Source: Crotophaga sulcirostris
Taxonomy: Eukaryota; Chordata; Aves; Cuculiformes; Crotophagidae
NCBI GenBank assembly: GCA_013397455.1
Contig: VYZB01000375.1
Location: forward strand, 719,476 to 783,475
Length of the DNA: 64,000 nt
Direction of reading: 5' to 3'
Part shown: piece by piece, positions 36,896 through 49,061 of the stretch
How positions within the stretch are numbered: position 1 is the stretch's first letter
Layout of the letters: each line of letters begins with the position of its first letter
Position numbers and translations under genes: made by a program
The notes under the pieces: model-generated
Database searches by the model: none
Told to the model about the DNA's origin: nothing
The model's input: only the letters and a program-made list of their open reading frames with translations

Positions 36896-37187
36896 GTGGA
36901 GCCAGTAGTGTGAGGGCAGGGAGCTGCAGAGAGAGCTTCCTTGCCCAACAGCAATGAAATTAAGGTGCCTGATTCAGTCTTTGCTAATCGAATGAAACCA
37001 TTTATCAGAAAATACTAAATCTGTCAGAATATATTAAAAATTCATAAGTCTCAGTTTTAAAACATATATATATATTTTCCAAAAAAAACTTGAACTCTAT
37101 GAATTCAGAATCCAGACACCTCCATGTGCTGGCCTGAAAAAGTAATAGGAACCCTTTACACGTCTTTAGTTTACACTTTGAAATGTC

Positions 37188-37248
37188 TATTTATGTAATT
37201 CTATTTATGCTGGTGGAAAAGTTAGTAATAATGTATTTGTCTATTTAT
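37188..37248 (+). promoter_or_regulatory. IL17A: AU-rich element cluster in the IL17A-like 3' UTR
   Basis: Three TATTTAT motifs at 37188-37194, 37202-37208 and 37242-37248, just upstream of the polyadenylation signal. Such elements destabilise cytokine mRNAs through TTP/Roquin/Regnase-type regulation (established for mammalian IL17A). Function here is inferred. Confidence 0.75.
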
Positions 37249-37256
37249 CTTTATGT

Positions 37257-37262
37257 AATAAA
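37257..37262 (+). terminator. IL17A: Polyadenylation signal of the IL17A-like gene
   Basis: AATAAA about 362 nt after the stop codon and directly behind the AU-rich cluster; mRNA end expected near 37275-37285. Confidence 0.8.
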
Positions 37263-37285
37263 AGAATAATACACAACTCCATGGT

Positions 37286-40200
37286 ATTCTCCTTTCTTTC
37301 TAAAGAAGCCTTTTTTAGAAAGCAAAGTAATCTCTCAATTCAATTATGACCATATGACAGAATTGCATAATGCTAAACCTAAAATTCCCTTGATAATATC
37401 TAGCTCTGCTGCAGTAGAACATGAAGCCCACAGAAAAGTTAAGAGTTTGTGTCATAAACACCATTTTACTGATAGACAAACTAAGATACCTAGAGGAAAA
37501 TTATTTATGAAGTGACACCCTATAGATTCATATTAAAGATAAACTAGGAAAAAGAAGCAGTGGGTAACTACCCAATTATCTACCTAATTGTCCGATTGGA
37601 AAGGAATTGGTAATGATAGGTTCAACACAACACTTTGAATGCTTCTTTAGGGGAAAAGAAAATCCCTTTGCTAAAACGGCGAGCGCTTTTCCACTGCTGA
37701 GTTTTAACTTTGGCCCAATGCTATCTGTGAATTTCAGTCTAACCCGTTTCCACATATTTTAGGTGGAACACGGTCACTACCTGGGTATGCGAAGAAAAGT
37801 GCACAAGTGAGTCAGGCAGATAATTGAAGCAATTAACTACGTGTTGCTTACTGCAATCATAATTTTCTCCATGCTGGTGTCCTTCCAACACGTTTGCTGC
37901 CAGCAGTTATAAAGCTTCAAATGTAGAGCACACTGACACAGCACTTCTACAACAGTTGCGATGGGACTTGCGTAGGTGGATGTCTGGCACTGCTGGTGGG
38001 TTTATTTAAAGTACACTTGGGTTAAAAGTGCTCAGATAAAAATGTTCCATGTTACAAAAGGCAGGGTGGTTTGCAAAGATGCAAATATTTTGTTTTCTGC
38101 CATCTCGGCGAGGTGTGACCTTTCTGAAGCACTGGCAAAACGCCATCGGTGAACACAACAACAAATACAGAATTTCTAGAGATGCAGAGCTCAGGAGTGC
38201 AAGTCCCTAATGAAAGACAAAGTCCTCTCAGATGAACACACCTTCTCCAGAACCAGTTGTACTGGTTGAAGAAGGTTTTGCTGCTGTTCTCCTTCCAACT
38301 TTGCCATTGAGCCTAAACCCTCCGTAATCTACTCCAGGTAAAATCAGGTAGGTCAGCCCGTAACCTAAATTCTCAATGCAGCCACACGTTTCATACCATC
38401 CCTTGACTTACTAGATATACATGGGCCCAAGGAAACTTTAGTTAGCTCTGAGTAATCACAGTATCTGCAATCACAACAATGAACTCCTGTCCACACGTTT
38501 AGTTACCTTCAAACACTGATGTAACTTTTCCCATATGTAGATATCCAGCAGTATATGTGATCCTAACTTAGCTTGTTTCCTACCTTGTCTTCAGTTATGC
38601 TTCCTTAAGGGCTTCTGGAGGTCCTGAAGTCCACCCAGCTGGCTGTCGCAAGAATATTAACCATGAGAATTGACTGTCCAAAAAAACCCATCAAGAAACA
38701 CTCATCCTTTGAGCTTTTTAAGGAGTTAAATAAGTATCAGCTCAGGAAGACTGAAATAGAGCTGGTTGCCTGGTCCATTAGATAATCTCTCAATGTCCTA
38801 CCACTTGTTATAGAAGGAGATTTGGCAAATTGTCTGCAGCACCCCAAGTAACTTCTAATGGTTGAAATTACGGTAAGTCCCTCCCTGTATTACTTGGTAG
38901 TGCTGTGCAGTTAGCAGGAGTTGGCACATGAGTAATGGAGACCAGTTAGCAAAGCTGAGAAAGAGTTGCTACGTGGAAAAAGTCAGAACCAGGTCAGCAA
39001 CAGATGATGCAGCTGGAGTACCAAAACGTCAACAGCTTTCTGCTGATGAGCTGCAGAGGTACCCTTCCAGCAGCGTTGTTCTCCCTTGGACCAGCTACCA
39101 ACTCAACTAAAACCATGCCTTAGGACACAATCCTTTTTCCACTTACTTGTTCTCATGCCGACTTGATACTTGCCTTCACGAGCTACTTTGGTGTTGTGGT
39201 TGCTCCTGCAGAAGCTTTTGATCACCTGGGTTCATTTGGTTTATTTTCTTTCCTACAGTAAGTTTTTCTGTAACTCCTGGCATCATGAACTTAGTTATTC
39301 CTTCACTTTGCTGTCTTCAATTGTAAAGGTGCAGAATAATTTCAGTTCAATGCAGCTTGTGAAGTAGGCACCTAATCAGTGCCTTTGTTTCTCCAGGCAA
39401 AAGTTCATGACTACAGATAATAATTATAGGAGATTAAAGAGAGTAGGACCCCTCTTTCACCTTTGCACATCTCTTATCAGTCTGAGATCAAACAAGTAAA
39501 GCTTGTTCCTCTTTTCAGAGTTTCAGTGCAAATTGTTGCTTATTTGATGTCATTTGATGATACCATCATGTGTGTGCCGAGGAAGGAGAGTTCTGCAAAA
39601 CCCTCTTCAACACAAAGGTTTCCAGTCCAGCACTGCTCCCTGTCACAGTTTGATATCAGTTTGCAAAATCTGAGCAGCACTGGCTTAGCAGCCAGATTGC
39701 TTGGCAACCTGTGAGTAAAACCCAGCAGAAAAAGTGAAGCTTGAGATTGGATTTGCGTAGTAAATGATCAGATAACCATGCTTATCATTGCCAGTTAGCA
39801 AAGCCACCTGGACAGATACCAGGCACTTGTAAAAGGTGGTGCAGATTCAACTATCTGCCAAGGTTTACAACGTGAAGGAAGCCAGGGGTACAGGTTTCAG
39901 AAGTCTAAAAAAAATAAAATTTAAAAAATTGTAATAAAAATAAAAAAGCAAACCCTCAAAATTATAGGTGCAAGTTAGAAAGGAGACAAACCAACTCCAT
40001 TCATTTATTGGAACCAAGAATCTTGATCACGATGCAAACATATTTGGCTTACTAAGAATGCAGATAAAACAGAAACACAACATTTTGTGCTGGTAAAACC
40101 ACTAAAGCTCAGTTGTAGAAATCTGTGCTCATTAACCATTATTTTGAGTAGAGCCTACCAAGTCCGCGACCCCCAAAGAACATCAAAGATTTCTTAATGT

Positions 40201-40628
40201 TATGCTGAAGTTAAAGGAAAAGGTGGAAAAACTGAGCTAGTTTTCTGAAGGAAAGATAAATAAATAAAAGGAAAAGTTATGTAGAAAGTAGGAATCAATT
40301 TATCTAAAGAGCTGAAAACTTGAAGTTACTGCTACCATCCAGCCCTGGAATTATGGAGAACAACTTGCAAAGATGGCAAATATTTATGTGAGTAGCAAAG
40401 ACAGAAAGCATGGTTTGTTTCTGGTGCTGAGTCTGGCTGGTTTCTTCTTATTTCCTGAAGCCACAGCCAGCACACAGTCCCATCCCAACCAACAGCTCTG
40501 AGTCTGCCAAGAAGTATCAGGTAATCACAGACACTTTAAGCTGGTTTTATTTGTCACCCCTTTGTAACAGTGCTGTAGAAGATGCAGGTTTGGCCCACTC
40601 ACCTGGACTTTTCTTATGCACAAGATTA
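37286..40628. other. Repeat-poor intergenic sequence between the two IL-17 genes
   Basis: About 3.3 kb without recognised CR1 or coding sequence. In mammals the A/F intergenic region carries T-cell enhancers, so this is a candidate for regulatory sequence, by position only. Confidence 0.5.
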
Positions 40629-41086
40629 AAAGGAGAGCAACAAAGATGGTGAAGGGTTTGGAGCACAAGCCCTACGAGGAGCGACTGAGGGAGCTGGGGC
40701 TGTTTAGCCTGGAGAAGAGGAGGCTCAGGGGAGACCTTATTGCTCTCTACAACTGCCTAAAAGGAGGTTGTAGTCAGGCAGGGGTTGGTCTCTTCTCTCA
40801 GGTGACCAGTGACAGAACAAGAGGGCATGGACTCAAGCTTCGTCAGGGGAGGTTTAGACTTGATGTGAGGAAGAAGTTCTACACTGAAAGGGTGATTGAC
40901 CACTGGAATGCGCTGCCCAGGGAGGTGGTGGAGTCGCCGTCCCTGGCGGTGTTTAAGAGGAGATTGGATGAGGCACTCAGTGCCATGGTTTAGGTGATGG
41001 GTTGGTGTTGGTGTTGGTGTTGGATTATAGGTTGAACTCGATGGTCTCAGAGGTCCTTTCCAACCTTGTAATACTGTGATACTGTG
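40629..41086 (+). repeat. CR1 LINE 3' end, ATACTGTG-tail type
   Basis: Sense copy with a fully open ORF2 C-terminal remnant (40616-40993, 125 codons: [19 protein letters not shown]...), a (GTTGGT)n stretch and the ATACTGTG tail. One of the best preserved copies in the window. Confidence 0.94.
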
Positions 41087-43914
41087 GAAAGTAATATCAG
41101 AAAGCAAAGAAGAGGAAGGAGGGAAAGCAGACAAGGGAAGGAGATGAAGGCAAATCTCACATTTTACCCTGGGATGGTGACGTGGGAGCAGGTTTCGGGT
41201 CTGATCTGTCAGGCTGTCTCCCAGGACAGCCAGAACTCACCCATCATCTATAGCCATCATGCTGGCAGCACACCACAGATCCCCACAGGAATGACCAGCA
41301 AATATCTCATCCACTTAAAATTTTGTTTGTTAGGTCTAATTCTCAACAAGCCATGTCAATTTTCAAGCCATTGCTCTTCTGACTTGCCAAACAAAAACAC
41401 AAACAATTCTCAGGTTGTTTCAACCTTTCAGGTTGCAACCTTTGCATTCTTTATGTATTTAATTTCTGTTCATGTTTAAAAGCAATGATTTTGTGGAGCA
41501 GGCCGACCTGGTCCATAGTCCCTTTGAACACACTCAGGAGCATCTGTCAGTTCTCAAGGGTCCACAGAAGCCTGATGTCACACCCGCAGGCCAATACATC
41601 CATAGCACATCACAGCACAGGTTTGGGAAGGAGGCATCAAGCCAGGCTCACATTTCTGCTGTGGCTCCCAGTCCACGTTAATGCATGGGTCCCTGCAGCG
41701 TGCTGTCACCAACATCCCATGAGAGCTTCTACACAAGGAGATCCCTGCTTGGGCCACTGGAAGAGGCACAGTCAAGGGGAGGAGTGAGGAAAGGGACAGG
41801 GACAGAAGTTTAGTGAGAGGCAGCAGAAGAGGAAAGGAATAGGAAAGGCCATGAGGCTCAGATACCAATCTGTCACCAGATGTTGCTTAGCCTAGAGGGC
41901 TACGAGAAGACAATGCATGACTGCCACTATACCTACAGTTGTGTCTTCTCCTTCTGGTAAAGCAACCAAATCTCTGAAGGCTGCTCAGGCCTTCATTTCA
42001 GAGCCTAGGATGCCCAGCTGGGCACCCAGGGGCTGGATCCATTGCTGCAAGGGGAACAAAAGCAAGCAAAGCCTCTCTCAAAGGTTGGGCTTGTGCTGTG
42101 AACTCTACTTGCTCTTGATGCCAATACGACTGTGCTGTTTACAAGAAGCAGAAACTCATTTGCTGTGTTCTTAGATCGCTGGGAATGAAAGACAACCACC
42201 GACTTCAACACAAAAGCCAGCACCTAAAAAATAACCAGGTTGGTATTTACAGCCAACTGCACTCTAAGAATGATGCCATTAGAAGGGAATAACCCTTGTC
42301 GCTCGTTTTATTTAGAAACAATCCCCACATACAAGTGCATGCCTTCCTGAGAGGTGTGTGGTTTGCAGTTGGTAGCACTGGCTGAAAAACCTCACAACCC
42401 ATGAGTGAGACTTCCTTAATTAGCTACCTTTTGCATTTTTTTCATTAGCTACTTCAGGATTCATCCAGTTAGAACAATTCTTAAGCTAAGCCGATGGGTA
42501 TTTAAGAGCATCAGCGTAGGAACTTACACCAGTTTAGCTGTCATGATCCCAATGCCCAAGTAATTGCATCCAGACAGAGAAATTTAGGCTAGTTTTCTCC
42601 TCAAAAAAAACAAGTGAGGACAACCCCACAGGGTACGTTTATCAAGAGGGAGAGAAATAGGTCAGGAGTAAGAACGAGGGTGTGCAGCGCGCGATTTCCT
42701 GGTCAGCGGTTACTGTAACAGGAGAGCTGATGTTAAATAAGAGCGCGTAGAAGACGCCTCCAGGGGTTTGCGCTCCACCACATGAAGAGCTTGGTGGTCA
42801 TAATGAAACAGCTGCTGCCACAAATGACTACAAATGCTTGTAACTGAATGAGGCTGTTTCCCTGCCTGATTACCCATGGCTTGTTGAACTGGCTCCCAGT
42901 GACCTGCAGGGCACGGAATACACCTGACTCGACAAAAAAGCACCAAAGGAGTCATCTAGACCCAATGATTCATCTGAGTTACTTGGAGTAGGAAACCCAG
43001 GGTCTACCTGCAACAGGTGTACCTAATTTGGAGTAGCTCCTGTGTAGTGAAAATTAAATACAAGAATGCTTGTACACAGGTTTACCCTGGTTTAAATGTG
43101 GGTGGACAAGGAAACGCAGGCTTAAAACCTCCACCAGCAGAAATCAAAGTCAGAGGTCTGAGAATCTGGCTCAGCTCTGGATGAAAGATGAGTAACGTTA
43201 GAAGAAAACCAATGCTGCAGCAATCTGATAAAATGATTAACAGTGAATCTAAATTGCCAGGGTGGGTTCCTTGTGTTGCTGAGGGAGGGGAAGATACTTT
43301 CAAAGGGCAGTTCCTTCCTTCCTTCCTAAGTTAGGACACCTCAGCTTAGCAGGCAACCCTGCCCTGGAGGTGTTTCTTCCTTGTCCCCTTGATGTGGAGG
43401 AATCCTCATCCATCACTTCAAGCCCAAAACTTAATATTTGGTTGGTTAAAGAGTGGTAAGATGAAGCCACCTTTGCTGAGCATTCCTGCTCATCCAGCTA
43501 TCCAGGTGGTGGAAGAGAAGGGCAATTATAAAGGTGACATCTTGCCTGGAAAAGAGTAGGATTTTCCCAGCTCACCTGAACCAAGTTAGAACCTCCATCC
43601 CAAATTCCAGCTACAGCCCTGCAACGCAATGTGATCCACCTGCTCTCCCACCATCCTTTGGGACCATGCCCAAGGCTGGTCTTCACCCCCCAGCACTGCC
43701 TATATAACTTCACCACTTTCAGCCTTTTTTTTACATCTCTTCATCTATTTAGGCCACAAGTTATCTTGCCCTCCCTCTTACTCATATCACTGCACCGGAA
43801 AAACCCTGATCTTAGCTGAAATCTCTCAGCATTACTGCAATACAAACCCATTCTCTGTACCTGCTTTCATTTTGAGCTACCATAAGACAACATTATTTTA
43901 AATAAAATACAAAT
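41087..43914. other. Intergenic sequence between the two IL-17 genes
   Basis: Unique-looking sequence. Short frames on both strands (for example 41578-41868) lack any recognised domain. Confidence 0.5.
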
Positions 43915-43920
43915 TTTATT
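43915..43920 (-). terminator. IL17F: Polyadenylation signal of the IL17F-like gene
   Basis: AATAAA on the minus strand, about 570 nt past the stop codon and behind the AU-rich cluster. Confidence 0.7.
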
Positions 43921-43993
43921 CAGCCGATAAGTTATTGAATAAATACAGGTAAACATTTACCATTTTTTGGATACTCTGAGCACACACAAAGCC

Positions 43994-44025
43994 ATAAATA
44001 CAGTTATAAATAGAAGATATAAATA
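43994..44025 (-). promoter_or_regulatory. IL17F: AU-rich element cluster in the IL17F-like 3' UTR
   Basis: Three TATTTAT motifs on the minus strand, at 43994-44000, 44006-44012 and 44019-44025. They mirror the cluster in the paralog and sit in the same place relative to the polyadenylation signal. Confidence 0.75.
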
Positions 44026-44489
44026 GAAATATAACAGTTCTTCGCTGTTCTAATGCTCAGTGCAAGTGGACTCAATTCTCTCCCCACGGAGCAGCAATGA
44101 CACAAAACCAGAGTGGAATGGGAATCAGGTCTGGTCACACTTACATTAGATTTACGCTAGAATTACGCTATTGAGCAGTGACAGCAGGAGAAGGAAAAGA
44201 GCTTAGGGGATGAGGAAGGGAGGGAGAAGGTGCAGAGGTAGGTATTTTTGGTGGCAGTGCTGGCTGACGTATATATTAGGGCAACTTACTACCAAGAACC
44301 ACTTTTGAAACTACAATTCATTCGATTCACCAAACTAATATCAGCCACAATGAAAATTTGCTGAGATTTGCAAAGGAAAGGTCATATTGAATTCCTGGGA
44401 TGCAAAGTGGGTCACTGTGGGATTTCTCCAGAAAGATGGTTGTAGGAGACATTTCTTCTTCCCAATGTTGCATCACCTATTAATCCCTC

Positions 44490-46402
44490 CTAGGACTGGT
44501 GGTGGATGATCGGAGTGGCACACGTGCAGCCCACAGTGATGAGTTTCTTCTCCAGGCGAAAGGTGGGCAGGCAGCCCTGCTGCTCCCGCCGGAGGACAAG
44601 GATTTCCTGTCGGATGGGGACAGAGCTGAGGCTGTGGTCTTCCTGTCCCAGTGGGTTCACGCAGCCGGACAGGCGGCACTCAGCATCCGCGATCACCTGG
44701 GGGAAGCGGTTGGGGTCCTCGTCAAGCCTGGGGGTAGGGACACAAAAGGGTTTCATGCACTTGCACAACATTGTTTGGCAGGCTCTTCTTGTTTATCTCC
44801 ATGAAGGGACCACACTGTGCATCCTCATTATGAGACAAGGCCAAAGAATTTCACTATTCTCAACATTTTTAGAATGTTTTCACAGAAACAGAATAAATTT
44901 TGCAAAGGTGTTATTGTCATATCATTCTTTAGGAGCTGGCGAATGGAGTGGAGCTAGGTGAAATACAGAACTAATCACAAGTGGACTATTCATTTTTGTT
45001 TGGTTTTAATTTCACCATTCAAAATTTTCTTTCAGTTAGGAAAACGTAAAATTACAATGTACTGACATTTTTCTTTTCCTAGAGGAATAATTATTTGACA
45101 TTGATAAGATGGTTAGAAACCATTCCAATGGTGTCCCCTTGCACCACAAACTATTTCTCTTGGAGAAATCTGACCCAACGTCAAACTGAAAGTATGTGTC
45201 AAGAAATTGATTTTGCAATATTCACAGAACTTTAAGCATATGCTGAGAACCAGACATTGTTCACCACAAAAAAAAAAAAAATATATATAGCACTGTCATT
45301 GTAATTTAGATAACAACTAAACAGTTACCTGTAATCCCAAGGAGCAAGAGACCGATTCCTGACATCATGGACCATCTTAAAGCCATGATCTGGATTGCTG
45401 ATACGAACATCAACTTTCACTGTTGTAGGGAACTGGAGATCCTTTTCATTCAGGCATTCACTGAGCTTCACGGAGCCACCATCCTTGCTCCGTCGAGGTT
45501 GGACTACCCTCCCATGGGGTGAGCTCCTTACAGTGAGTGCTAGAACCAGCACCAAAAGCAGTGATATGAACTGGGGGAGAGAAAAGTGCTGTTGGTTCAG
45601 TCCATTCAAGAAAGGGAGAGCACAAAGAGCCAAGTTTTGGCTAAACTGGACCACTTCATGAGACGGTCCAGCATGAGCAAATAGCACATATGATGCTAAT
45701 AATACACAACAAAACAGATGCTAAACTCCGATTCAAATTCAGATTCATAGTTGGCTCTGCACCAAGAAGAGCATCTCTCCCACAAGCTATGAAAGGTCCT
45801 TCTCTGGAATCAAACAGCAATATTTTAAGATCTAAAAGATGGGGCAAGGACTCAGTTGACCCCATGCCTAAGCTTAGAAACCTAGTAAGCCAGAAGCTTT
45901 CTCAGGACAGGCAAGGCACACAAAACAGTCATCTGCTGGAAATAACTCTTTACTCAATGAAATCTGACATTTTTGAGCCATTTCCAGGAGCTAGGGTTTT
46001 AGGAAAACAAGACAGATAAATACAATGCTAGTAAGACAATCAAAAGACTTGTCAGTGCTGCAGATACTACCCAGGTTGAAACATAAACACACAGACATTC
46101 AATTCACAATGGCATTTCTGTAATTCTGATAGCATGTTCCCACCCCAGCAGTGCTGCCCTTACAGATAAATAATGGATAGTCCATTGCCTCCTTCTCACT
46201 CAAGCACCAAACCCTTTTACAAAAGCTCAGGACAGAAAGCTGTATCAGAGAGACTTAGCATCCCGTTCAGCTCCCACTAAAACCAATAAGCATTGCTTCT
46301 AAATAAAAGCATGGTGAGATCTTATTCTCTTCCAGCAAATATATCAAAACAGTTTTACCAAATGTAAGTATTTACCCCTGGAGCGTAGCTGGCAAAAGCC
46401 AT
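44490..46402 (-). CDS. IL17F: Interleukin-17 family cytokine, IL17F position (3 exons)
   Basis: Second IL-17 cytokine, expected to form homodimers and heterodimers with its neighbour and to signal through the IL-17RA/RC receptor. Exons in transcript order: 46402-46376, 45570-45329 and 44727-44490, all GT/AG; 168 residues, identical in exon lengths to the plus-strand paralog. Signal peptide at residues 10-29 ([17 protein letters not shown]). Cystine-knot cysteines are 48, 107, 112, 142, 157 and 159. The block [10 protein letters not shown] spans the exon 2/3 junction. The sequon at position 63 of the paralog is lost (D63), while N81 (NRS) forms a new one. Next to MCM3 on the same strand, as mammalian IL17F is. 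The F name follows synteny. Confidence 0.93.
46376..46402 (-). CDS. IL17F: IL17F-like exon 1, nine codons
   Basis: Encodes MAFASYAPG, followed by the donor GTAAAT and phase 0 joining to exon 2. It is the same length and phase as exon 1 of the paralog, which supports this start over the longer in-frame extension reading through the intron from 45687. Confidence 0.85.
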
Positions 46403-46513
46403 GACAGCTTCTCTGCTGCTTCAGGTGGACCCACACAGTTGCAGAGCACAAGAGTTCTCCTTCTCCAAGACCTCTTCCACTCTGTGTGTGTCTCCAAGCC
46501 GGTTGTGGTCTCC

Positions 46514-46521
46514 TTTTTATA
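46514..46521 (-). promoter_or_regulatory. IL17F: TATA box of the IL17F-like gene
   Basis: TATAAAAA on the minus strand, 112 bp upstream of the start codon; transcription start expected near 46485. Confidence 0.7.
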
Positions 46522-46599
46522 TTGAAGTTCAACCACTACCATCCTTTCCATTGTAGAATATAGCTGGCTTACCTGACCCGAGGTTAGAAGCTGATATTT

Positions 46600-47397
46600 C
46601 ATTTTCTAGCCCACTTCCTTCCGTCTACCCCCAGAAAGAGGAGGGCAGATACTATGTCATCAGAATCCCACATCAGCCAATACAGTTTATTCAGGCAGAT
46701 AAAAAGATAAAGGAAGAAAAGGAGAGAAAAAATTGTTTGGACAGTTTTTTTTTCTTTTTTCCCCTTCCCACCTCCTCTTTCTAATATTAATGTTCTCTCA
46801 CCACAAACACATCCACGTGCATCCCACAAACCAAGTGGTAGAGACCTACAGACTGCAAAGTCAGGCACCCAGCAAGGGTTTCAAAATGAGGACAGGACAT
46901 GGAACTTCATAGTTTAACCTCACATCACTTCAATTGCACGAACCACCCCCACCTCCTCTTGGAGTTCCCTGTATCCTGCGTTGATGGGGCAAGGGAAGAG
47001 TAGATACCCAGGGGAAGTCCTCCTGGGGGACTTCAGGGCACCAAAAGCTGGGATGCCTTCCCCACTCACTGCTGGGAACCCGTGTTGACACATTCTAGAG
47101 AGTTCTTCAAAAAACTCATGCGTGCCCTGTAAGGGCACTAATTAGCCTTACTGGCCTTGACCAGCACCAGCAAGACCATCACCAGGACCCTATTTCAATT
47201 CAGCTTTGGGCCCCCAGTCCCTGCCTGAGCCACGCTGTTGGAACGCTGGTTTCCTACCCCTTTCCTGGTCTTGTCTACTGGATGGACCTTTGAGTAACAT
47301 TCTTCCTGGATGGACTCCCTGGACATTTGTGGTAGACTATCTCAATGGCCACGCTGTACTGCATACTGTGCACCCATTGGTGGTCCAGTCTAGTCAC
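46600..47397. other. Upstream flank of the IL17F-like gene
   Basis: Unique-looking sequence with no gene. It includes a T-rich run near 46747 and probably holds distal promoter sequence. Confidence 0.5.
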
Positions 47398-47575
47398 GTG
47401 AGGCACTGGCACAGGCTGTCAAGAGAAGCGGTGGTTTCCCCATCCCTGGAGGTGCTCAAGACAAAGTTGGATGGGGCTTTGAGCCCCCTGATCCAGTGGG
47501 AGGTGTCCCTGCCCATGGCATGGGGTTGGACCTGGATGGGCTTTGAGGTCCCTTCCAACCCAAACCATTCTATGA
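47398..47575 (+). repeat. CR1 LINE 3' end, ATTCTATG-tail type
   Basis: Sense fragment from GAGGCACTGGCACAGGCTGT through CCATCCCTGGAGGTGCTCAA to CCAAACCATTCTATGAC. Confidence 0.9.
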
Positions 47576-48087
47576 CTTTGCCTAGGTCTCTCCTGAGTAC
47601 CAGGGGAGCTAGAGAAAATATAAAGTATTTTTAAACAGTTTTGTTTCTCAGTTTAAAGTGCCTGAAAGGGATGTACCACCACCAGCATAGTGTCTGTAGG
47701 CAGTGATGGCACAGCAACTTGTTATGGTTAGGAGCAGTTGGGAGCGTAGGACCTCCTGTGGTAGCATTGGGCAAACTCACATGGAGTCAGTACAACAAGC
47801 AACCGGGAGCATCTTTTGATGATCCCATGAAAACTCCCACCAAACTTGGTTAAATCACAAATGTTTAAAAATGCAAAGGCGTGACAGAATTAAGCAGCTA
47901 AAATCTGAATGGGATCAACTGCTCCTTAGGGATTCTCCTAATGTGCTTTTTCCTCTGCTCTGTCAGTGCATCATGTCACACCTTAAGGTGACAAGCAGGT
48001 AATGCAGGAGCTGCCAAATCCAGTAACCTCAAATTCAAACCAGTAAAGCAAGGATGCCACAGCCATATGCCCCCATGTCCCTTCAAA
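47576..48087. other. Noncoding sequence, no gene seen
   Basis: Unique-looking sequence between CR1 fragments. Confidence 0.5.
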
Positions 48088-48212
48088 GGCTTTAAAGTAA
48101 AAGGGGATGATTTGGATTAGACATTAGGAAGAAATTCTTCATTATGAGGGTGGTGAGGCCTTGGCCCAGGTTGCCCAGGGAAGTGGTGACTGCCCCATTC
48201 CTGGAGGTGTTT
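48088..48212 (+). repeat. CR1 LINE internal 3' fragment
   Basis: Sense fragment (GGATTAGACATTAGGAAGAA, CCCAGGTTGCCCAGGGAAGT, CCTGGAGGTGTT) that stops before the tail. Confidence 0.85.
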
Positions 48213-49061
48213 CGTCCAGAAAATCAAAAATTCAACTACAAATCAAATTTACCACTAATTTTGCCTCTTACAAATTCATGACATTTTCAAATGAGACAAG
48301 ACTAATCCAGTCCCTGCTCTATCACATCTCCTGAGTAATGCTGGCAGAAACCTCCATCAACTGATGCTTTATGTGACTGCAGGATGTTATCATGATTTTG
48401 TGGTCTGATTTAACTGACTGTTCAGAGACCAGCAACTCATCTCACATAATTTTTTTCTTATTTCAGGTTACAAAGTTCACCTGAGGTAATACTGATTGTG
48501 ACACATGTTCCTATTCTAACTGTTCACATCTCTATATCCACAGCTGCATCTACCGAGACACCAAGTGTGGAAGAAGGAAAGAGGGTAGAATTACCAGAAG
48601 TCTACTTTCACAGCCCAGAAACTGACCCTGGTTTTTTGTGCTTGCAGTGAAAGGAAAATGGCATTGCCATGAAAATGGGTTGGATTTTGCAGGTAGAGGT
48701 TAAAGTGGAAATTTTTACATGCAACGAAGCAATGAAACCAACGCGCCAAATGTTGGGTCATTAGTCCTGATCAACACTTTCCACCCACCTCTGCTGTCTT
48801 CAGCGGTTTGTGACTTCAGCAAGGATTCCCTCTCTGACGTGAAGTTTTCTACAACCGAGCTTGCCTTGAGTTGAAGATTGCTGAAAATTTGATCTAAAGG
48901 AGGTCACCCAATATGAATCATTTTAAGGGAAATAAAAAAAAAAAAAGAGTCGTAGCAAAAAGCTTTAACTCCCACGTTACAAGGGGTTGGAGCAGGGATG
49001 GGGACTGGGAAAATAAAGAGAAGTTTTAGTTTCACCAAGAACTTTTCTACACTTGAGTTAC
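48213..49061. other. Noncoding sequence, no gene seen
   Basis: Unique-looking sequence with a poly-A run near 48935. No gene signal. Confidence 0.5.

Noticed and set aside
44499..44961. Plus-strand 101- and 151-codon frames
   Set aside because: They are antisense shadows of IL17F-like exon 3.
46573..46580. GGGTCA half site (minus strand) upstream of the IL17F-like TATA box as a ROR element
   Set aside because: It lacks the A/T-rich 5' extension that defines a ROR site, so it is too weak to list.
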